A DNA stretch of 64,000 nucleotides. Origin: a bacterium C-53. GTDB lineage: Bacteria; Bacillota; Clostridia; Lachnospirales; Lachnospiraceae. Of the stretch, positions 53,725 to 62,816 are shown one piece after another; position 1 is the stretch's first letter; each line of letters starts with the position of its first letter. The stretch spans positions 124,001 through 188,000 of the forward strand of contig RAZD01000002.1 in assembly GCA_003612525.1 (NCBI GenBank), read 5' to 3'. The notes below the pieces were generated by a model. It did no database searches and was not told where the DNA came from. It saw only the letters and a list, made by a program, of their open reading frames with translations. The translations under genes were made by a program, and so were the position numbers.

Positions 53725-53784
53725 TTACTATATACTTTGAGTAAATATGTACAAAACGTATAGTAATGTTTCTTCATTGTATCA
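53725..53784. promoter_or_regulatory. Symmetric promoter region of the large secreted protein
   Basis: Minus strand: TTGTAC (complement of 53749-53754) and TATAGT (complement of 53727-53732), 16 bases apart. Plus strand: TTGAGT (53737-53742) and TATAGT (53759-53764), also 16 apart. Both -10 boxes lie in the perfect inverted repeat TTACTATA (53725-53732) / TATAGTAA (53759-53766). A third extended -10 on the minus strand, TGATACAAT, is the complement of 53776-53784. Confidence 0.55.
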
Positions 53785-53884
53785 CGCCCCTGTAGAAAAG
53801 GAAAGAAAAATCTCGTTTTTTTCTCCCTAAAAAAACAATACTATTTGTCATGTATTATAAATCTTCCCTCTAGATGCACCTGCA

Positions 53885-53918
53885 CACAAAAAAAGCCCCG
53901 GAATTTCATCCGGAGCTT
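53885..53918 (-). terminator. Terminator of the chemoreceptor gene
   Basis: On the minus strand AAGCTCCGGA and TCCGGGGCTT pair around TGAAAT and are followed by TTTTTTT (complement of 53886-53892). Confidence 0.85.
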
Positions 53919-53944
53919 TCCTACTCTATAAATACCCTGTTTCT

Positions 53945-55960
53945 TTAATTATACCGAAACCGTCCCACAAGTTCCTGAAGCAGATCCGCCTGATTTGACA
54001 ATTCTTCGGATGCCGCCGCGCTTTCCTCGGAAGCGGCTGAATTCGATTCCACAACATGTGCAATCTGATTCACGCCTTCCGTAATCTGTGTAGCTGCCAG
54101 GGCCTGATTATCGGAGGCCTCCGCTATTTCTACAATTGATTCATGTGCTATTTTGGCGTTTTCCACAACGGCATTCAGTGATTCGGCCGTTGACTGTGTA
54201 AGTCTCATTCCCTCTTCCACCGCAAGGATCGCATTCTGTATCAGATCCTTTGTATTTTTTGCTGCCTCAGAGCTCTGCTCAGCAAGTATTCCTACCTGCG
54301 TGGCAACGACCGCAAAGCCTTTACCTGCTTCTCCAGCCCTGGCAGCTTCTATGGAGGCATTCAGAGCCAGAAGATTCGTCTGACTTGCAATTTCCTCAAT
54401 GCTGCCTATAATTTCCGCAATTTTACCGGAAGCATCCTTAATCTTTCCCATTGCATCCGTATTTAACTGCATCTGTTTATTGCTTTCCATGATCTGACGG
54501 TTCATCTGATCAACAATCGTTTTTGCATTCTCCGCATTCTCTGCATTATCCTGTATCTTCTCAGAAATATCGGTAATAGTAGCAGTCAATTCCTCAATGG
54601 CGCTTGCCTGATCTGTAGCGCCTTCCGCGAGAAGCTGCGCAGCACCGGCAAGGTCAACAGCGCCCTTTTGAACATTTTGAGAATCTACATCTATTTCCCT
54701 CATTGCACTGTTCAGTGCGGCTGCAATCTTCCGGACAGATTCGCTGATCTGAGCCAGATCACCGTTATAAGTCTCATGAACCGCAATCGTAAAATTCCCA
54801 TCCGAAAGTTCGGCCAGATGCCGGCTGATATCGGAAATAACTGTATTCAGATCATGAATCGTGTTCGATAGACTATTCATCAGAATGGCCGTCTCATCAT
54901 TTGTTTCCGGCTCCGGTGAGGGAGAATGCAGATCGCCTTCTGCTAACAGCTTCAGGCGGTTTGCAGAAGTTATGATTGGCGCTGCGACGGCTTTTCCAAG
55001 ACGAATTCCATTTCGAACACCAATAACTGTAAAAAGAACTACAAAAATAATCGTAAGAATCAGCGAGAGGGTAAGCATCCCCAGAAATTCGCTTCTGATC
55101 GCCGATACGCCGATACTCCATCCGTCAGAATCCGGCACCGGAGAATACGATACGATCTTTGTAACGCCGCCATAGGTATAAGTACCCGTGCCGCTTTCTC
55201 CGGCAGCCATTTTTTTACAGATTGCACTGAACTTTTTAAGTTTAGGATCTGTATTTCCCAGATTGATACAGTCCTCGACTCCAACGATCTCAGAATTCAG
55301 ATCCGCAATGGTTATGCCGTCAGAATTAATCATAAAAGCGGCTCCGCCTTCTCCAACTTTTATGGAACGCATGATATCATTCAGGCATTCTCCATTAGGT
55401 ACATATACCACTACGCCAACCGGGGTTGTTCCTGGGATGCCGTCATCCCACAAAGGCGCCGATACCGCAAATGACACCTCATCTGTGACCTGACTGTATG
55501 CCGGAGTGGACACATAAGTATTTCCTTTCATTCCCTCTTTAAAATAATCTTTGTCAGAAAGATCTACACCCGAAATCACATCAATGCCATTGCTGTCAAG
55601 GAGAAATCCTGTCTCAAAATCATGATCTTTGATACGCTGCTGCAAAATAGCGCTTTTCTCCTCCACAGACTTTTCCTCATCCGCAAGCCTTGCAATGCTC
55701 CCTGTCTCATAAGCAATAGCAATATACTCGCTGAGCGATGCTGACACATAATCTGCTGCAATATCTGACATATTCTGAATTGATTTATCAATTGCATTTA
55801 TAGATGAAACATAATTGAGAGCGCCTGTGATCAGACCCAGAATAACACAGGACAAAATAACGACCTGACCGAATTGTTTTGCTATCTTTTTCTCAATTCC
55901 AATAAACTCATGAGCGTCCTTTGCCTGATCTGCCCTCTTCATCCCTTTTGGTATCTTCAT
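53945..55960 (-). CDS. Methyl-accepting chemotaxis protein (Cache-HAMP-signalling)
   Basis: 671-aa transmembrane receptor. A helix at about 31-53, an extracytoplasmic dCache-type sensor (about 55-290; [20 protein letters not shown], then [10 protein letters not shown] and [14 protein letters not shown]), a second helix near 305-325, a HAMP region, and a long signalling domain with the tip [20 protein letters not shown] and [22 protein letters not shown] (about 545). The Cache fold senses small molecules, but the ligand is unknown. ATG 55960 is chosen because GGGGGA lies seven bases upstream; the longer start lacks one. No flagellar or che genes are here, so non-motility signalling is possible. 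Confidence 0.93.
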   Translation of the reverse strand: MKIPKGMKRADQAKDAHEFIGIEKKIAKQFGQVVILSCVILGLITGALNYVSSINAIDKSIQNMSDIAADYVSASLSEYIAIAYETGSIARLADEEKSVEEKSAILQQRIKDHDFETGFLLDSNGIDVISGVDLSDKDYFKEGMKGNTYVSTPAYSQVTDEVSFAVSAPLWDDGIPGTTPVGVVVYVPNGECLNDIMRSIKVGEGGAAFMINSDGITIADLNSEIVGVEDCINLGNTDPKLKKFSAICKKMAAGESGTGTYTYGGVTKIVSYSPVPDSDGWSIGVSAIRSEFLGMLTLSLILTIIFVVLFTVIGVRNGIRLGKAVAAPIITSANRLKLLAEGDLHSPSPEPETNDETAILMNSLSNTIHDLNTVISDISRHLAELSDGNFTIAVHETYNGDLAQISESVRKIAAALNSAMREIDVDSQNVQKGAVDLAGAAQLLAEGATDQASAIEELTATITDISEKIQDNAENAENAKTIVDQMNRQIMESNKQMQLNTDAMGKIKDASGKIAEIIGSIEEIASQTNLLALNASIEAARAGEAGKGFAVVATQVGILAEQSSEAAKNTKDLIQNAILAVEEGMRLTQSTAESLNAVVENAKIAHESIVEIAEASDNQALAATQITEGVNQIAHVVESNSAASEESAAASEELSNQADLLQELVGRFRYN

Positions 55961-55975
55961 AATAATCCCCCGTTC

Positions 55976-56041
55976 TTGCTCAGCCTGCGAATTTAGGCTC
56001 AAGCACAAATTTGCAGATTGAAAAATCCTGATTTTCAATCT
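55976..56041 (-). other. Two hairpins between the kinase-like and chemoreceptor genes
   Basis: AGATTGAAAAATC and GATTTTCAATCT (56015-56041) form one hairpin directly after the stop codon; TTGCTCAGCCT and AGGCTCAAGCA (around 55976-56005) form another just before the chemoreceptor ribosome site. No T-run or promoter is seen, so these look like RNA-processing or translation-controlling elements in a two-gene transcript. Confidence 0.5.
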
Positions 56042-56043
56042 AA

Positions 56044-56667
56044 TTATTTCCTTCCCTCAACTGCTTGAATATAGCTCTTTAAAAATTCAACAGTTCCATC
56101 AACACCAAGTACACTGGAACTTACAGACAGATCATATGTATCGGAATGTCCCCACTTTTTAGAAGAATAGTAATTGTAGTAGCTTGCACGCTGCTTATCC
56201 TTCTTATGAATCATATCCTTTGCCTTTTCGTAAGTCAGTTCATATTTCTGCGCAATACGCTTTGTTCTCGCATCCATATCCGCATGAATAAAAATATGGA
56301 CGCAGTCGGTACGGTTTGCAAGTGCGTAATCCGCACATCTTCCTACGATGATACATGGCCCCTCGTCTGCCAGCTTCTTTATCGCATCAAACTGCGCAAG
56401 AAAAACTTTGTGACTGATTGGCATATCCACAAATGTAGAGGAATTATATCCAAATGAATACGTATCCATAACCAGATTATACAGAAAACTGCTGGTTGGA
56501 CGTTCATCATGGTTTTCAAAAACCTCCTGGCAAAGACCACTTTCTTTTGCCGCACGAGCCAGAAGTTCCTTATCATAACATTTTATGCCATAATAATCAG
56601 CAAGTTTCTCACCGATTTCCCTTCCTGCACTACCAAATTTTCTACCGATTGTTATAATTGTCTTCAT
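56044..56667 (-). CDS. Cytidylate kinase-like family protein
   Basis: 207-aa soluble P-loop protein of the cytidylate kinase-like (AAK_26) family. Phosphate-binding loop is [19 protein letters not shown], where the usual GKS/T lysine is replaced by Arg as is common in this family. Other elements: [44 protein letters not shown], and the [13 protein letters not shown] loop. It is not the housekeeping Cmk, which lacks this start; substrate unknown. ATG 56667 follows GAAAGGAG. It leads a transcript with the chemoreceptor gene downstream. Confidence 0.85.
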   Translation of the reverse strand: MKTIITIGRKFGSAGREIGEKLADYYGIKCYDKELLARAAKESGLCQEVFENHDERPTSSFLYNLVMDTYSFGYNSSTFVDMPISHKVFLAQFDAIKKLADEGPCIIVGRCADYALANRTDCVHIFIHADMDARTKRIAQKYELTYEKAKDMIHKKDKQRASYYNYYSSKKWGHSDTYDLSVSSSVLGVDGTVEFLKSYIQAVEGRK

Positions 56668-56701
56668 AATTCCGTCACTCCTTTCCGGTATTTATTTTTT
56701 T

Positions 56702-56707
56702 ATTATA
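56702..56707 (-). promoter_or_regulatory. -10 element of the kinase-like/chemoreceptor transcript
   Basis: TATAAT (complement of 56702-56707), 35 bases from the start codon. The -35 (TAGAAA-like) is weak. Confidence 0.5.
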
Positions 56708-56782
56708 ACAAACCCAGGCGCGAATTTCTATCTTTTTATGAAAGAAACTATGCAAAACACACAAAAAAGCTTTGAGAACTAT

Positions 56783-56824
56783 AGAAAAAAGTGCCACATT
56801 TTACATAAAACAATGTGCCACTTT
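56783..56824 (-). terminator. Terminator of the envelope/division operon
   Basis: On the minus strand AAGTGGCACATT and AATGTGGCACTT pair with a single G-G mismatch around a ten-base loop and are followed by TTTTTTC. Confidence 0.7.
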
Positions 56825-56857
56825 CTATGTTCTATTCATTCGCACAAGCATTTCTTT

Positions 56858-57763
56858 TTATTCAGGAAGCGTCTCAAGCAGATTCTGAAAGTACCCAGGC
56901 AGGGGCGCCTCTGTCTCAATATACACACCGGTAGACGGATGCACAAATCCAAGTATTCCGGCATGAAGAGTCTGCCCGATAAGGTCGCTTACCGGAGGCT
57001 TCAGACTACAATACACTTCATCGCCCACCAATGGATGATGGATATGCGCCATGTGTACGCGAATCTGATGTGTTCTTCCTGTTTCCAGCCGGCACTCCAC
57101 ATACGTATAATTCCGAAAGCGCCTTAATACCTTAAAATGAGTGACAGCTTCTTTCCCTCCATTTGTCACCACTGCCATCTTTTTCCGGTCTCTGGGAGAA
57201 CGACCAATCTGCGTGTGAACAGTTCCTTCTTCTTCTTTTATAACACCATGCACAATCGCCGCATAGACGCGACGAATCGTATGGTCCTTTAACTGCGCTG
57301 CAATATTTTTGTGTGCTTCATCATTTTTGCACGCGATTATGGAACCGGTCGTATCCCTGTCAATTCTGTGCACAATACCGGGCCGCTTCACACCGTTAAT
57401 CCCAGATAAATCCCTGCAATGATATAAAAGTGCGTTGACAAGAGTTCCGCTGCTATACGTCTGATCCGGGTGAACCACCATTCCTTTCGGTTTATTGACT
57501 ACTATTACGTCACTGTCCTCATAAAGAATATGAAGCGGAATTTCCTCAGGAAGGATATCAGGTTCACTTTGCCTGGGAATATCAACGGATATGACATCGC
57601 CGACAACCACTTTATAACTTGCTTTCACACTACAGCCATTCACGGACACACTTCCATCTTTTAACAGGCGCTGTAAATAAGAACGTGAAAAAGATTCACA
57701 TTCCCCACAAAGATATTTATCAATCCGGACGGCATCATTTTCCTGGGTGACTGTCAGTATCAT
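56858..57763 (-). CDS. RluD-type pseudouridine synthase
   Basis: 301-aa RluA-family enzyme that modifies 23S rRNA (RluD-like, YlyB position). An S4 domain (RIDKYLCGECESFSRSYLQR) precedes VVNKPKGMVVHPDQTYSSGT (about 91), the catalytic aspartate in GIVHRIDRDTTGSIIACKN (about 130) and GRTHQIRVHMAHIHHPLVGD (about 230). ATG 57763 is chosen on the ribosome site; the frame extends to TTG 57781. It overlaps lspA by 29 bases and is the last gene of the operon. Confidence 0.9.
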   Translation of the reverse strand: MILTVTQENDAVRIDKYLCGECESFSRSYLQRLLKDGSVSVNGCSVKASYKVVVGDVISVDIPRQSEPDILPEEIPLHILYEDSDVIVVNKPKGMVVHPDQTYSSGTLVNALLYHCRDLSGINGVKRPGIVHRIDRDTTGSIIACKNDEAHKNIAAQLKDHTIRRVYAAIVHGVIKEEEGTVHTQIGRSPRDRKKMAVVTNGGKEAVTHFKVLRRFRNYTYVECRLETGRTHQIRVHMAHIHHPLVGDEVYCSLKPPVSDLIGQTLHAGILGFVHPSTGVYIETEAPLPGYFQNLLETLPE

Positions 57764-58325
57764 AACTCTCTTCCTCTTCAAGCATAGAAGAATGTATTTT
57801 CACCTGCTTTGCCTTTTTAAAATCAAGGTCTTCTTCCTTATAATAGAAACAAATTAATACAACAAAGAATATAGTCGCCACTGTCACATAGCAGTCTGCA
57901 ATATTAAAAATCGGGAAATTAATATATATGATATAAATAAAATCAATGACATAATTTAACCGGATACGGTCAATCATATTTCCCAATGCGCCTGCCGCTA
58001 TCAACACGAAGCAGATACGCAACAGCGTGTATTTCTTTTTCAGCGGAAGCTTATATAAAGCAATTGCAATTGCGACAAGAAAAACACTTCCTGTCAGAAT
58101 AAAAAACCACTTCTGATTTTGAAAGATTCCAAATGCCGCTCCCCTATTTTCCAGATAAGCAAACTGCAACACTCCCAAAATCAAATCAAAAGGCTCCTGA
58201 TCTTTCAGTTTCTGGACCGCAAGCAGCTTTGTATACTGGTCAATTCCTATCAGAACGCCAATAATCAGAAGATCAATCGCATAACGGATAATATAATTCA
58301 TTCTTTTTGTCATTTCAGTTCCCAT
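57735..58325 (-). CDS. lspA: Lipoprotein signal peptidase II
   Basis: Membrane aspartyl protease that cleaves prolipoproteins. The 196-aa protein has four membrane helices (about 13-32, 66-88, 97-115, 139-160) with the catalytic aspartates in GNMIDRIRLNYVIDF and FNIADCYVTVATIF. A shorter start at 58313 is possible. The carboxypeptidase at 62.8 kb carries a lipobox that would be its substrate. It sits in a lspA-rluD arrangement as in Bacillus. Confidence 0.93.
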   Translation of the reverse strand: MGTEMTKRMNYIIRYAIDLLIIGVLIGIDQYTKLLAVQKLKDQEPFDLILGVLQFAYLENRGAAFGIFQNQKWFFILTGSVFLVAIAIALYKLPLKKKYTLLRICFVLIAAGALGNMIDRIRLNYVIDFIYIIYINFPIFNIADCYVTVATIFFVVLICFYYKEEDLDFKKAKQVKIHSSMLEEEESYDTDSHPGK

Positions 58326-58331
58326 GCCTTC

Positions 58332-59432
58332 TTATACTTCTTCCTTATAGATCAATTCTTCAATCGCCGCCGTGATTTCTTCATCCGTCACTGTCGTGTC
58401 GATCACTGCCTTTCCGACCTTTTTCAAAAGAATAAATTTTACATGGCTCCCGTCCATCTTTTTATCTGATTTTGTAAGATTCAGAATTTCCTCCGGATTT
58501 CCTTCAGAAATAGATATCGGAAGGGAAAATGGCACAAACATATCACGGATCTCATAATATTCTTCCATCGGTATCATATTTCGTTTATAGGAAATATAGG
58601 CGGCTCCAATACAGCCGAGCGCCACACATTCACCATGAAGATATTTAAAATCCATATATTTTTCAATCGCATGTCCAATTGTATGCCCTAAATTGAGCAG
58701 CGCCCGTTCCCCTTTTTCAGTAGGGTCTTTCTCAACAACCGACTTCTTTATCTGACAACTTCTGTAAATCATCTCTTCCAAAATTTCAGTGTCTTTCTCA
58801 TTAATTTCGGGGAAATGATCAATCAGCCATTCATAAAAGACACCATCACGAATCAGGCCATGCTTTAATACTTCGGCCATACCGGAAGCAAACTGTCTGT
58901 TGTCGAGACTTTTCAAAACAGACATATTCATATAAACCAGGCGCGGCATATGAAACGCCCCTACCATATTCTTATAGGAATCAAAATCAACGCCTGTCTT
59001 TCCCCCGATGCTGCTGTCCGTCTGTGAAAGGAGCGTTGTAGGAATCTGAACGAAATCAATTCCACGAAGGTACGTTGCAGCCGCATATCCACACAAATCG
59101 CCAACCACACCGCCGCCTAACGCCACAAGCAGATCTTTCCGGTCAAAATGCTCTTCGATCAGAAATGCATACAGATCTTTTACCGTGTCAAGCGTCTTAT
59201 GCTCTTCTCCTGCCGTCATCGTATACAGGACAACTTTGCCTGCTGATGCAGACGCCGCCTTCTGCACTTCTTCACCATAGAGTTTTTCCACATTGCTGTC
59301 TGTTACAATACAGATTTTCCTGTCCTGCAATTCCAGTTCATTTAAGCATGAACTCAGATTCTCGAAAGAATGTTCAATGTAAATAGGATATAATATCCGG
59401 GATGCTTTATTGATTGAAAGCTTTCTTGACAT
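58332..59432 (-). CDS. aroB: 3-dehydroquinate synthase
   Basis: Second step of the shikimate pathway: converts DAHP to dehydroquinate using NAD and a divalent metal. The 366-aa protein has VALGGGVVGDLCGYAAATYL (NAD loop), TTLLSQTDSSIGGKTGVDF (about 130) and the metal ligands in GHTIGHAIEKYMDF and LHGECVALG. ATG 59432 follows AGGAG. Its position between sepF and lspA is unusual, since in Bacillus this place holds ylmG/ylmH/divIVA/ileS. Confidence 0.93.
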   Translation of the reverse strand: MSRKLSINKASRILYPIYIEHSFENLSSCLNELELQDRKICIVTDSNVEKLYGEEVQKAASASAGKVVLYTMTAGEEHKTLDTVKDLYAFLIEEHFDRKDLLVALGGGVVGDLCGYAAATYLRGIDFVQIPTTLLSQTDSSIGGKTGVDFDSYKNMVGAFHMPRLVYMNMSVLKSLDNRQFASGMAEVLKHGLIRDGVFYEWLIDHFPEINEKDTEILEEMIYRSCQIKKSVVEKDPTEKGERALLNLGHTIGHAIEKYMDFKYLHGECVALGCIGAAYISYKRNMIPMEEYYEIRDMFVPFSLPISISEGNPEEILNLTKSDKKMDGSHVKFILLKKVGKAVIDTTVTDEEITAAIEELIYKEEV

Positions 59433-59454
59433 CTTTTTTCTCCTGTTCATAAAC

Positions 59455-59501
59455 ATGAGAATTCCGCATGCAGGACTTTGTCCCATATGCGGAACTCTCA
59501 T
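59455..59501 (-). other. Long hairpin between sepF and aroB
   Basis: ATGAGA/TCTCAT, TTCCGCAT/ATGCGGAA and GGAC/GTCC stems stack across a palindrome of 47 bases just before aroB. No T-run follows on either strand, so it is not a classical terminator. It may be a processing site or control aroB translation. Confidence 0.55.
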
Positions 59502-59516
59502 ATATTCTTTCATTCA

Positions 59517-60041
59517 TTAAAATCTCTTTACGGCTGCCGGGACATCAAATGTCCCATTGCTGTTTAACAAATCCTGAAAATCTCCGGAAATATCTACGGA
59601 TCTTGGAGTAATAATGAATATGTAGTGTGAGATCTTCTGAAGATTTCCACTGATTGCATAGGTGGAACCGGATGTAAAATCAATAATACGCTGTGCAATA
59701 TCCACATCCAGACCCTCCATATTCAGCACCACCGTCCTGTTTGCAAGCAGTGTGTCCGTAATTTCCCTCGCATCCTCCACAGAAGTCGGTTTAATTACAC
59801 AGACTTCCATTCCCGCGGGAATATTTCCACGCTTCGGACGCATAGGGGTTACTTTGGGTGACATTTTTATACTTACATCATCATCTCTATCAGGAGTACT
59901 TTCTCTGCGTACTGATTTTCTCTTTGGTTCTTCAATGTAATCATCATCTTCGTCATCATCGAAGTATTCGTCATCATCATAATCATCGTATTCGTCGTCG
60001 TTCAGTTTCATTGCATTTAAGAACTTGTCCAAAACACTCAT
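59517..60041 (-). CDS. sepF: Cell division protein SepF
   Basis: FtsZ-associated membrane anchor that helps form the division ring. The 174-aa protein begins MSVLDKFLNAMKLNDDEYDD (membrane-binding helix), then a very acidic and basic linker (about 14-70), and the SepF fold starting VCVIKPTSVEDAREITDTL and including RTVVLNMEGLD and FTSGSTYAISGNLQKI. ATG 60041 is chosen by analogy; an alternative ATG at 60065 has a better-spaced site. It follows yggS by 38 bases. Confidence 0.92.
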   Translation of the reverse strand: MSVLDKFLNAMKLNDDEYDDYDDDEYFDDDEDDDYIEEPKRKSVRRESTPDRDDDVSIKMSPKVTPMRPKRGNIPAGMEVCVIKPTSVEDAREITDTLLANRTVVLNMEGLDVDIAQRIIDFTSGSTYAISGNLQKISHYIFIITPRSVDISGDFQDLLNSNGTFDVPAAVKRF

Positions 60042-60079
60042 CGCAGTACCATGCCTTTCTTGCATTTTATTCCCGCTTA

Positions 60080-60784
60080 TCACGGATTTTGTTTATATTC
60101 ACGCTCGCCAAAAATGCCGGTTCCGACACGAATATAAGTTGCGCCCTCCTCTATGGCAGCCGGATAATCTCCCGTCATACCCATAGACAATATGCCCACA
60201 TCTATATTATTACCCGAATCCTTAGTTATGTCAACAGATAATTGCTTCATTTTAACAAAATAGCCACGATTTTCATCCGGTTTTGCCGCGTATGGTGCGA
60301 TAGTCATAAGACCTTTTACCGCAATTTGGGGAAGCAGGCTAATCTCCTTTACGAGCTTCTCCGCCTCCTCATAACGACATCCAAACTTACTTTCTTCCCC
60401 ACCTATATTCACCTCTATGAGAATATTTGCGGTCAGATTATGCCTGACTGCCTGTCGGCTGATCTCCTGGGCAAGGTGAAGAGAATCCACACCATGTATC
60501 AGACAGACTTTATCAATAATATATTTGACTTTATTTGTCTGTAGATGGCCAATCATATGCCAGCGGATGTCCTTCGGCATTTCCTCGTATTTCTGTACAA
60601 GTTCCTGTACCTTATTCTCTCCGAAATCGCGGATTCCGGCATCATAAGCTTCCATAACGAGACTGACCGGTTTTGTCTTGCTGACAGCGATCAACGTTAC
60701 ATCCGACCGGTTTCGTCCACTTTTCTGACACGCCTTCTCTATTTCCTTTTCTACCATTTCCAGATTTTCTTTTACAAACCCCAT
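60080..60784 (-). CDS. YggS family PLP homeostasis protein
   Basis: 234-aa pyridoxal-phosphate binding barrel protein that keeps PLP balance. It has VTLIAVSKTKPVSLVMEAY with the PLP lysine, FGENKVQELVQKYE, IRWHMIGHLQTNKVKYI and the phosphate-binding LSMGMTGDYPAAIEEGATYI, RVGTGIFGER near the end. A TTG at 60805 could extend it seven residues. Next to sepF, as ylmE next to ylmF in Bacillus. Confidence 0.93.
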   Translation of the reverse strand: MGFVKENLEMVEKEIEKACQKSGRNRSDVTLIAVSKTKPVSLVMEAYDAGIRDFGENKVQELVQKYEEMPKDIRWHMIGHLQTNKVKYIIDKVCLIHGVDSLHLAQEISRQAVRHNLTANILIEVNIGGEESKFGCRYEEAEKLVKEISLLPQIAVKGLMTIAPYAAKPDENRGYFVKMKQLSVDITKDSGNNIDVGILSMGMTGDYPAAIEEGATYIRVGTGIFGEREYKQNP

Positions 60785-60834
60785 CCTCTGTCTGTCCTTT
60801 CTCAAATATGTTTTTTCAGCACTGCTTCCGTCAA

Positions 60835-62253
60835 TTAATTATTGAATACAAAATCATCGTCATTGACACTGCTTCCGTCAAGGACAATATGATCATATAC
60901 ATTGAGTCCATAATCTGTATTGGATTTCACAATTGCATATTCTCTGTTTCGATAGAGAATTGTGATTTGTGTAAAATCCGCATATCCCTTGTTCATATTA
61001 TAAACACCAATGAGAGAACCTTTCTTACTGATCGGATATTTATCAGAAGAATCCGGCTTTATGATATAATCGCCAATCCGGAACACGGAAGTGTCCACAT
61101 AATACTCCGTATCCGTCATATAATAAATATCCGCTTTTACAAATTCAGTGCTCTGAGTACCGTCTTCAAGGTAAGTTTCCCGCATAAAACCGTCATCGGA
61201 ACTGTTTCCGCCCCGTGTCAGATATTCTTTTGGAATCAGATAAAATTCTTTCTGTACAATTGCGGAATTCGGAACTTTCAATCCTTTTTCAGTGTCAAGC
61301 TGAAGCTCCACATCCAGATATCTGTCAGAAGCAAACGTTATAACAGAATTTGTAAAATCAAGTTTTAAATAAATTCCATCTTCTTTATGGATAATATCCA
61401 CCGCTCCCCATGATTTATCCCCGGTTTTTAAAAATTTAACCTCTATATATGTCTCGTCTCTCAATTCCTCGGCACGTTCTTCATCAATTACCATCATCAG
61501 AGACCAGTTTTCTTCCGTAATCAGTTTATACGCATTGTCGCCGCTTCCAACAAGTGCGTTGCTTTGCAGCTGCTGCTTTGGGTGAAGTTCTTCATCAAAT
61601 ACAGATTGATTTATATCAGCCGACGTCAGATTCTCAAGACCATCCGTATTATAAACTATAAGGCCGCTCTGGTCAGCATAGTTGAAATCAATCAAGTCGC
61701 TCATTCCGGCATTTCTGATATCGGAAAGGCTTGCAAGGACATTCTGGTTGGCAAGCTTCATAACAGTGCCTTCCACAGCAAACTTGAAATCATATACCGT
61801 ATCAAAATTTCTGTCATTATATGTATTCCGATAATTCATAATCTGCGTTTTCAGTTCATCCATATCTTCATTTGTCAGTGAATCACCATTTTCCAGATTG
61901 GCCGCAATCAGTTCTGAAAGCCGCCCGCTTTCATCTACGGTATAAACCATAGACCCATTTGCCACTTTTTCGCCTTCTCTGGCGTAATAGTTAATGTATC
62001 CGGCGTTTGAAGTCTGATAAACGCTTTCGGAACGCAGGATTACACCACGGTAAGTGTTATCCACAGCCAGCGAACCTATTTTTACTTCATAACCGGTAAT
62101 GCGGGTAGACGTAAAATAAAAAAAGATCATCACGATAATATACACAAAAATAAACCCGAAAATAATTAATCCAAGATTAATATTTAAAGGTTTTCTGTAT
62201 TTTGTTATTTTATTGTTTGTCTTACTGCTGTTCCTGGCTCTTTTCTTTGCCAT
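60835..62253 (-). CDS. HlyD/RND-type adaptor-like membrane protein
   Basis: 472-aa protein with a basic N-terminus (MAKKRARNSSKTN), one membrane helix (about 30-52, FIFVYIIVMIFFYF) and a large extracytoplasmic region with the HlyD-like biotinyl-lipoyl hairpin (YRGVILRSESVYQTSNAGYI, about 70-100) and later beta-barrel segments. It looks like a membrane-fusion protein without a partner transporter in the window. Location just before yggS and sepF is common in Lachnospiraceae, suggesting a cell-division or envelope role (inference). ATG 62253 has AAGGAG upstream. It is the first gene of the operon ending in rluD. Confidence 0.82.
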   Translation of the reverse strand: MAKKRARNSSKTNNKITKYRKPLNINLGLIIFGFIFVYIIVMIFFYFTSTRITGYEVKIGSLAVDNTYRGVILRSESVYQTSNAGYINYYAREGEKVANGSMVYTVDESGRLSELIAANLENGDSLTNEDMDELKTQIMNYRNTYNDRNFDTVYDFKFAVEGTVMKLANQNVLASLSDIRNAGMSDLIDFNYADQSGLIVYNTDGLENLTSADINQSVFDEELHPKQQLQSNALVGSGDNAYKLITEENWSLMMVIDEERAEELRDETYIEVKFLKTGDKSWGAVDIIHKEDGIYLKLDFTNSVITFASDRYLDVELQLDTEKGLKVPNSAIVQKEFYLIPKEYLTRGGNSSDDGFMRETYLEDGTQSTEFVKADIYYMTDTEYYVDTSVFRIGDYIIKPDSSDKYPISKKGSLIGVYNMNKGYADFTQITILYRNREYAIVKSNTDYGLNVYDHIVLDGSSVNDDDFVFNN

Positions 62254-62266
62254 GCGGCTGCTCCTT

Positions 62267-62295
62267 AAAAGGGCCATCACAATTGTGACAGCCCC
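62267..62295 (-). terminator. Terminator or attenuator just before the HlyD-like gene
   Basis: On the minus strand GGGCTGTCACA and TGTGATGGCCC pair (two G-T wobbles) with a tiny loop and are followed by TTTTAAGGAG, so the T-run and the ribosome site of the next gene adjoin. Expression of the HlyD-YggS-SepF-AroB-LspA-RluD operon may depend on readthrough of this element. Confidence 0.6.
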
Positions 62296-62331
62296 CTACA
62301 CTCACATATTTTTCTCCTATGTAAAACTCTA

Positions 62332-62751
62332 TTACAGTTCTGCAATTATTTTCGATTTTAAATCATCCGCAACCTCAGCACTCGTGATCGAAATGCTGAC
62401 TGTAACTACAACATCAAATTTTTCACTGATCTTATCTAATCTACGAAGGACTTCGGCAACCTGACTGTCATCAGCAAAACTTACCTTAAAGAAACGATCA
62501 ATATAAATCTGCTCCAAATCGTGATCACTTGCAATAATTCCGCTGACAAATCCGACAAATTCCTCAGGGTTTGAAATAAAATAATCTTTCGTGTTCACCA
62601 GACGAATTGCATTCTTGAGCTCATACATATGCTGTGAATCTTTATCAAGAAATACAATATTTCCATTTGCTGACTTAGAAGCCTCATTCACCTTGTCCAA
62701 AAGAACCTTTGTCTTACCTTTACCTTTTTCTCCAACAATTAACTGTACCAT
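62332..62751 (-). CDS. Small P-loop protein of unknown function
   Basis: 139-aa soluble protein with a Walker A motif, VGEKGKGKTKVLLDKVNE (about residue 6), and a later hydrophobic-acidic stretch DLEQIYIDRF that may be a Walker B-like strand. No known domain beyond the P-loop is recognised. It precedes the HlyD-like gene but is separated by a terminator. It has its own consensus promoter and GGAGGAG ribosome site. It may be an ATP-binding helper of the envelope operon (inference). Confidence 0.7.
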   Translation of the reverse strand: MVQLIVGEKGKGKTKVLLDKVNEASKSANGNIVFLDKDSQHMYELKNAIRLVNTKDYFISNPEEFVGFVSGIIASDHDLEQIYIDRFFKVSFADDSQVAEVLRRLDKISEKFDVVVTVSISITSAEVADDLKSKIIAEL

Positions 62752-62784
62752 TGAAATCTCCTCCTTCGGATTTTAGATATATTT

Positions 62785-62813
62785 ATTATAGAGCATTTGT
62801 ATTCAATTGACAA
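62785..62813 (-). promoter_or_regulatory. Promoter of the small P-loop gene
   Basis: On the minus strand TTGTCA (complement of 62808-62813) and TATAAT (complement of 62785-62790) are exactly 17 bases apart. Confidence 0.8.
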
Positions 62814-62816
62814 CTA

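Noticed and set aside
53725-53766. Invertible promoter for phase variation
   Set aside because: The 8-bp arms are too short for known site-specific inversion; retained only as a low-interest symmetric promoter.
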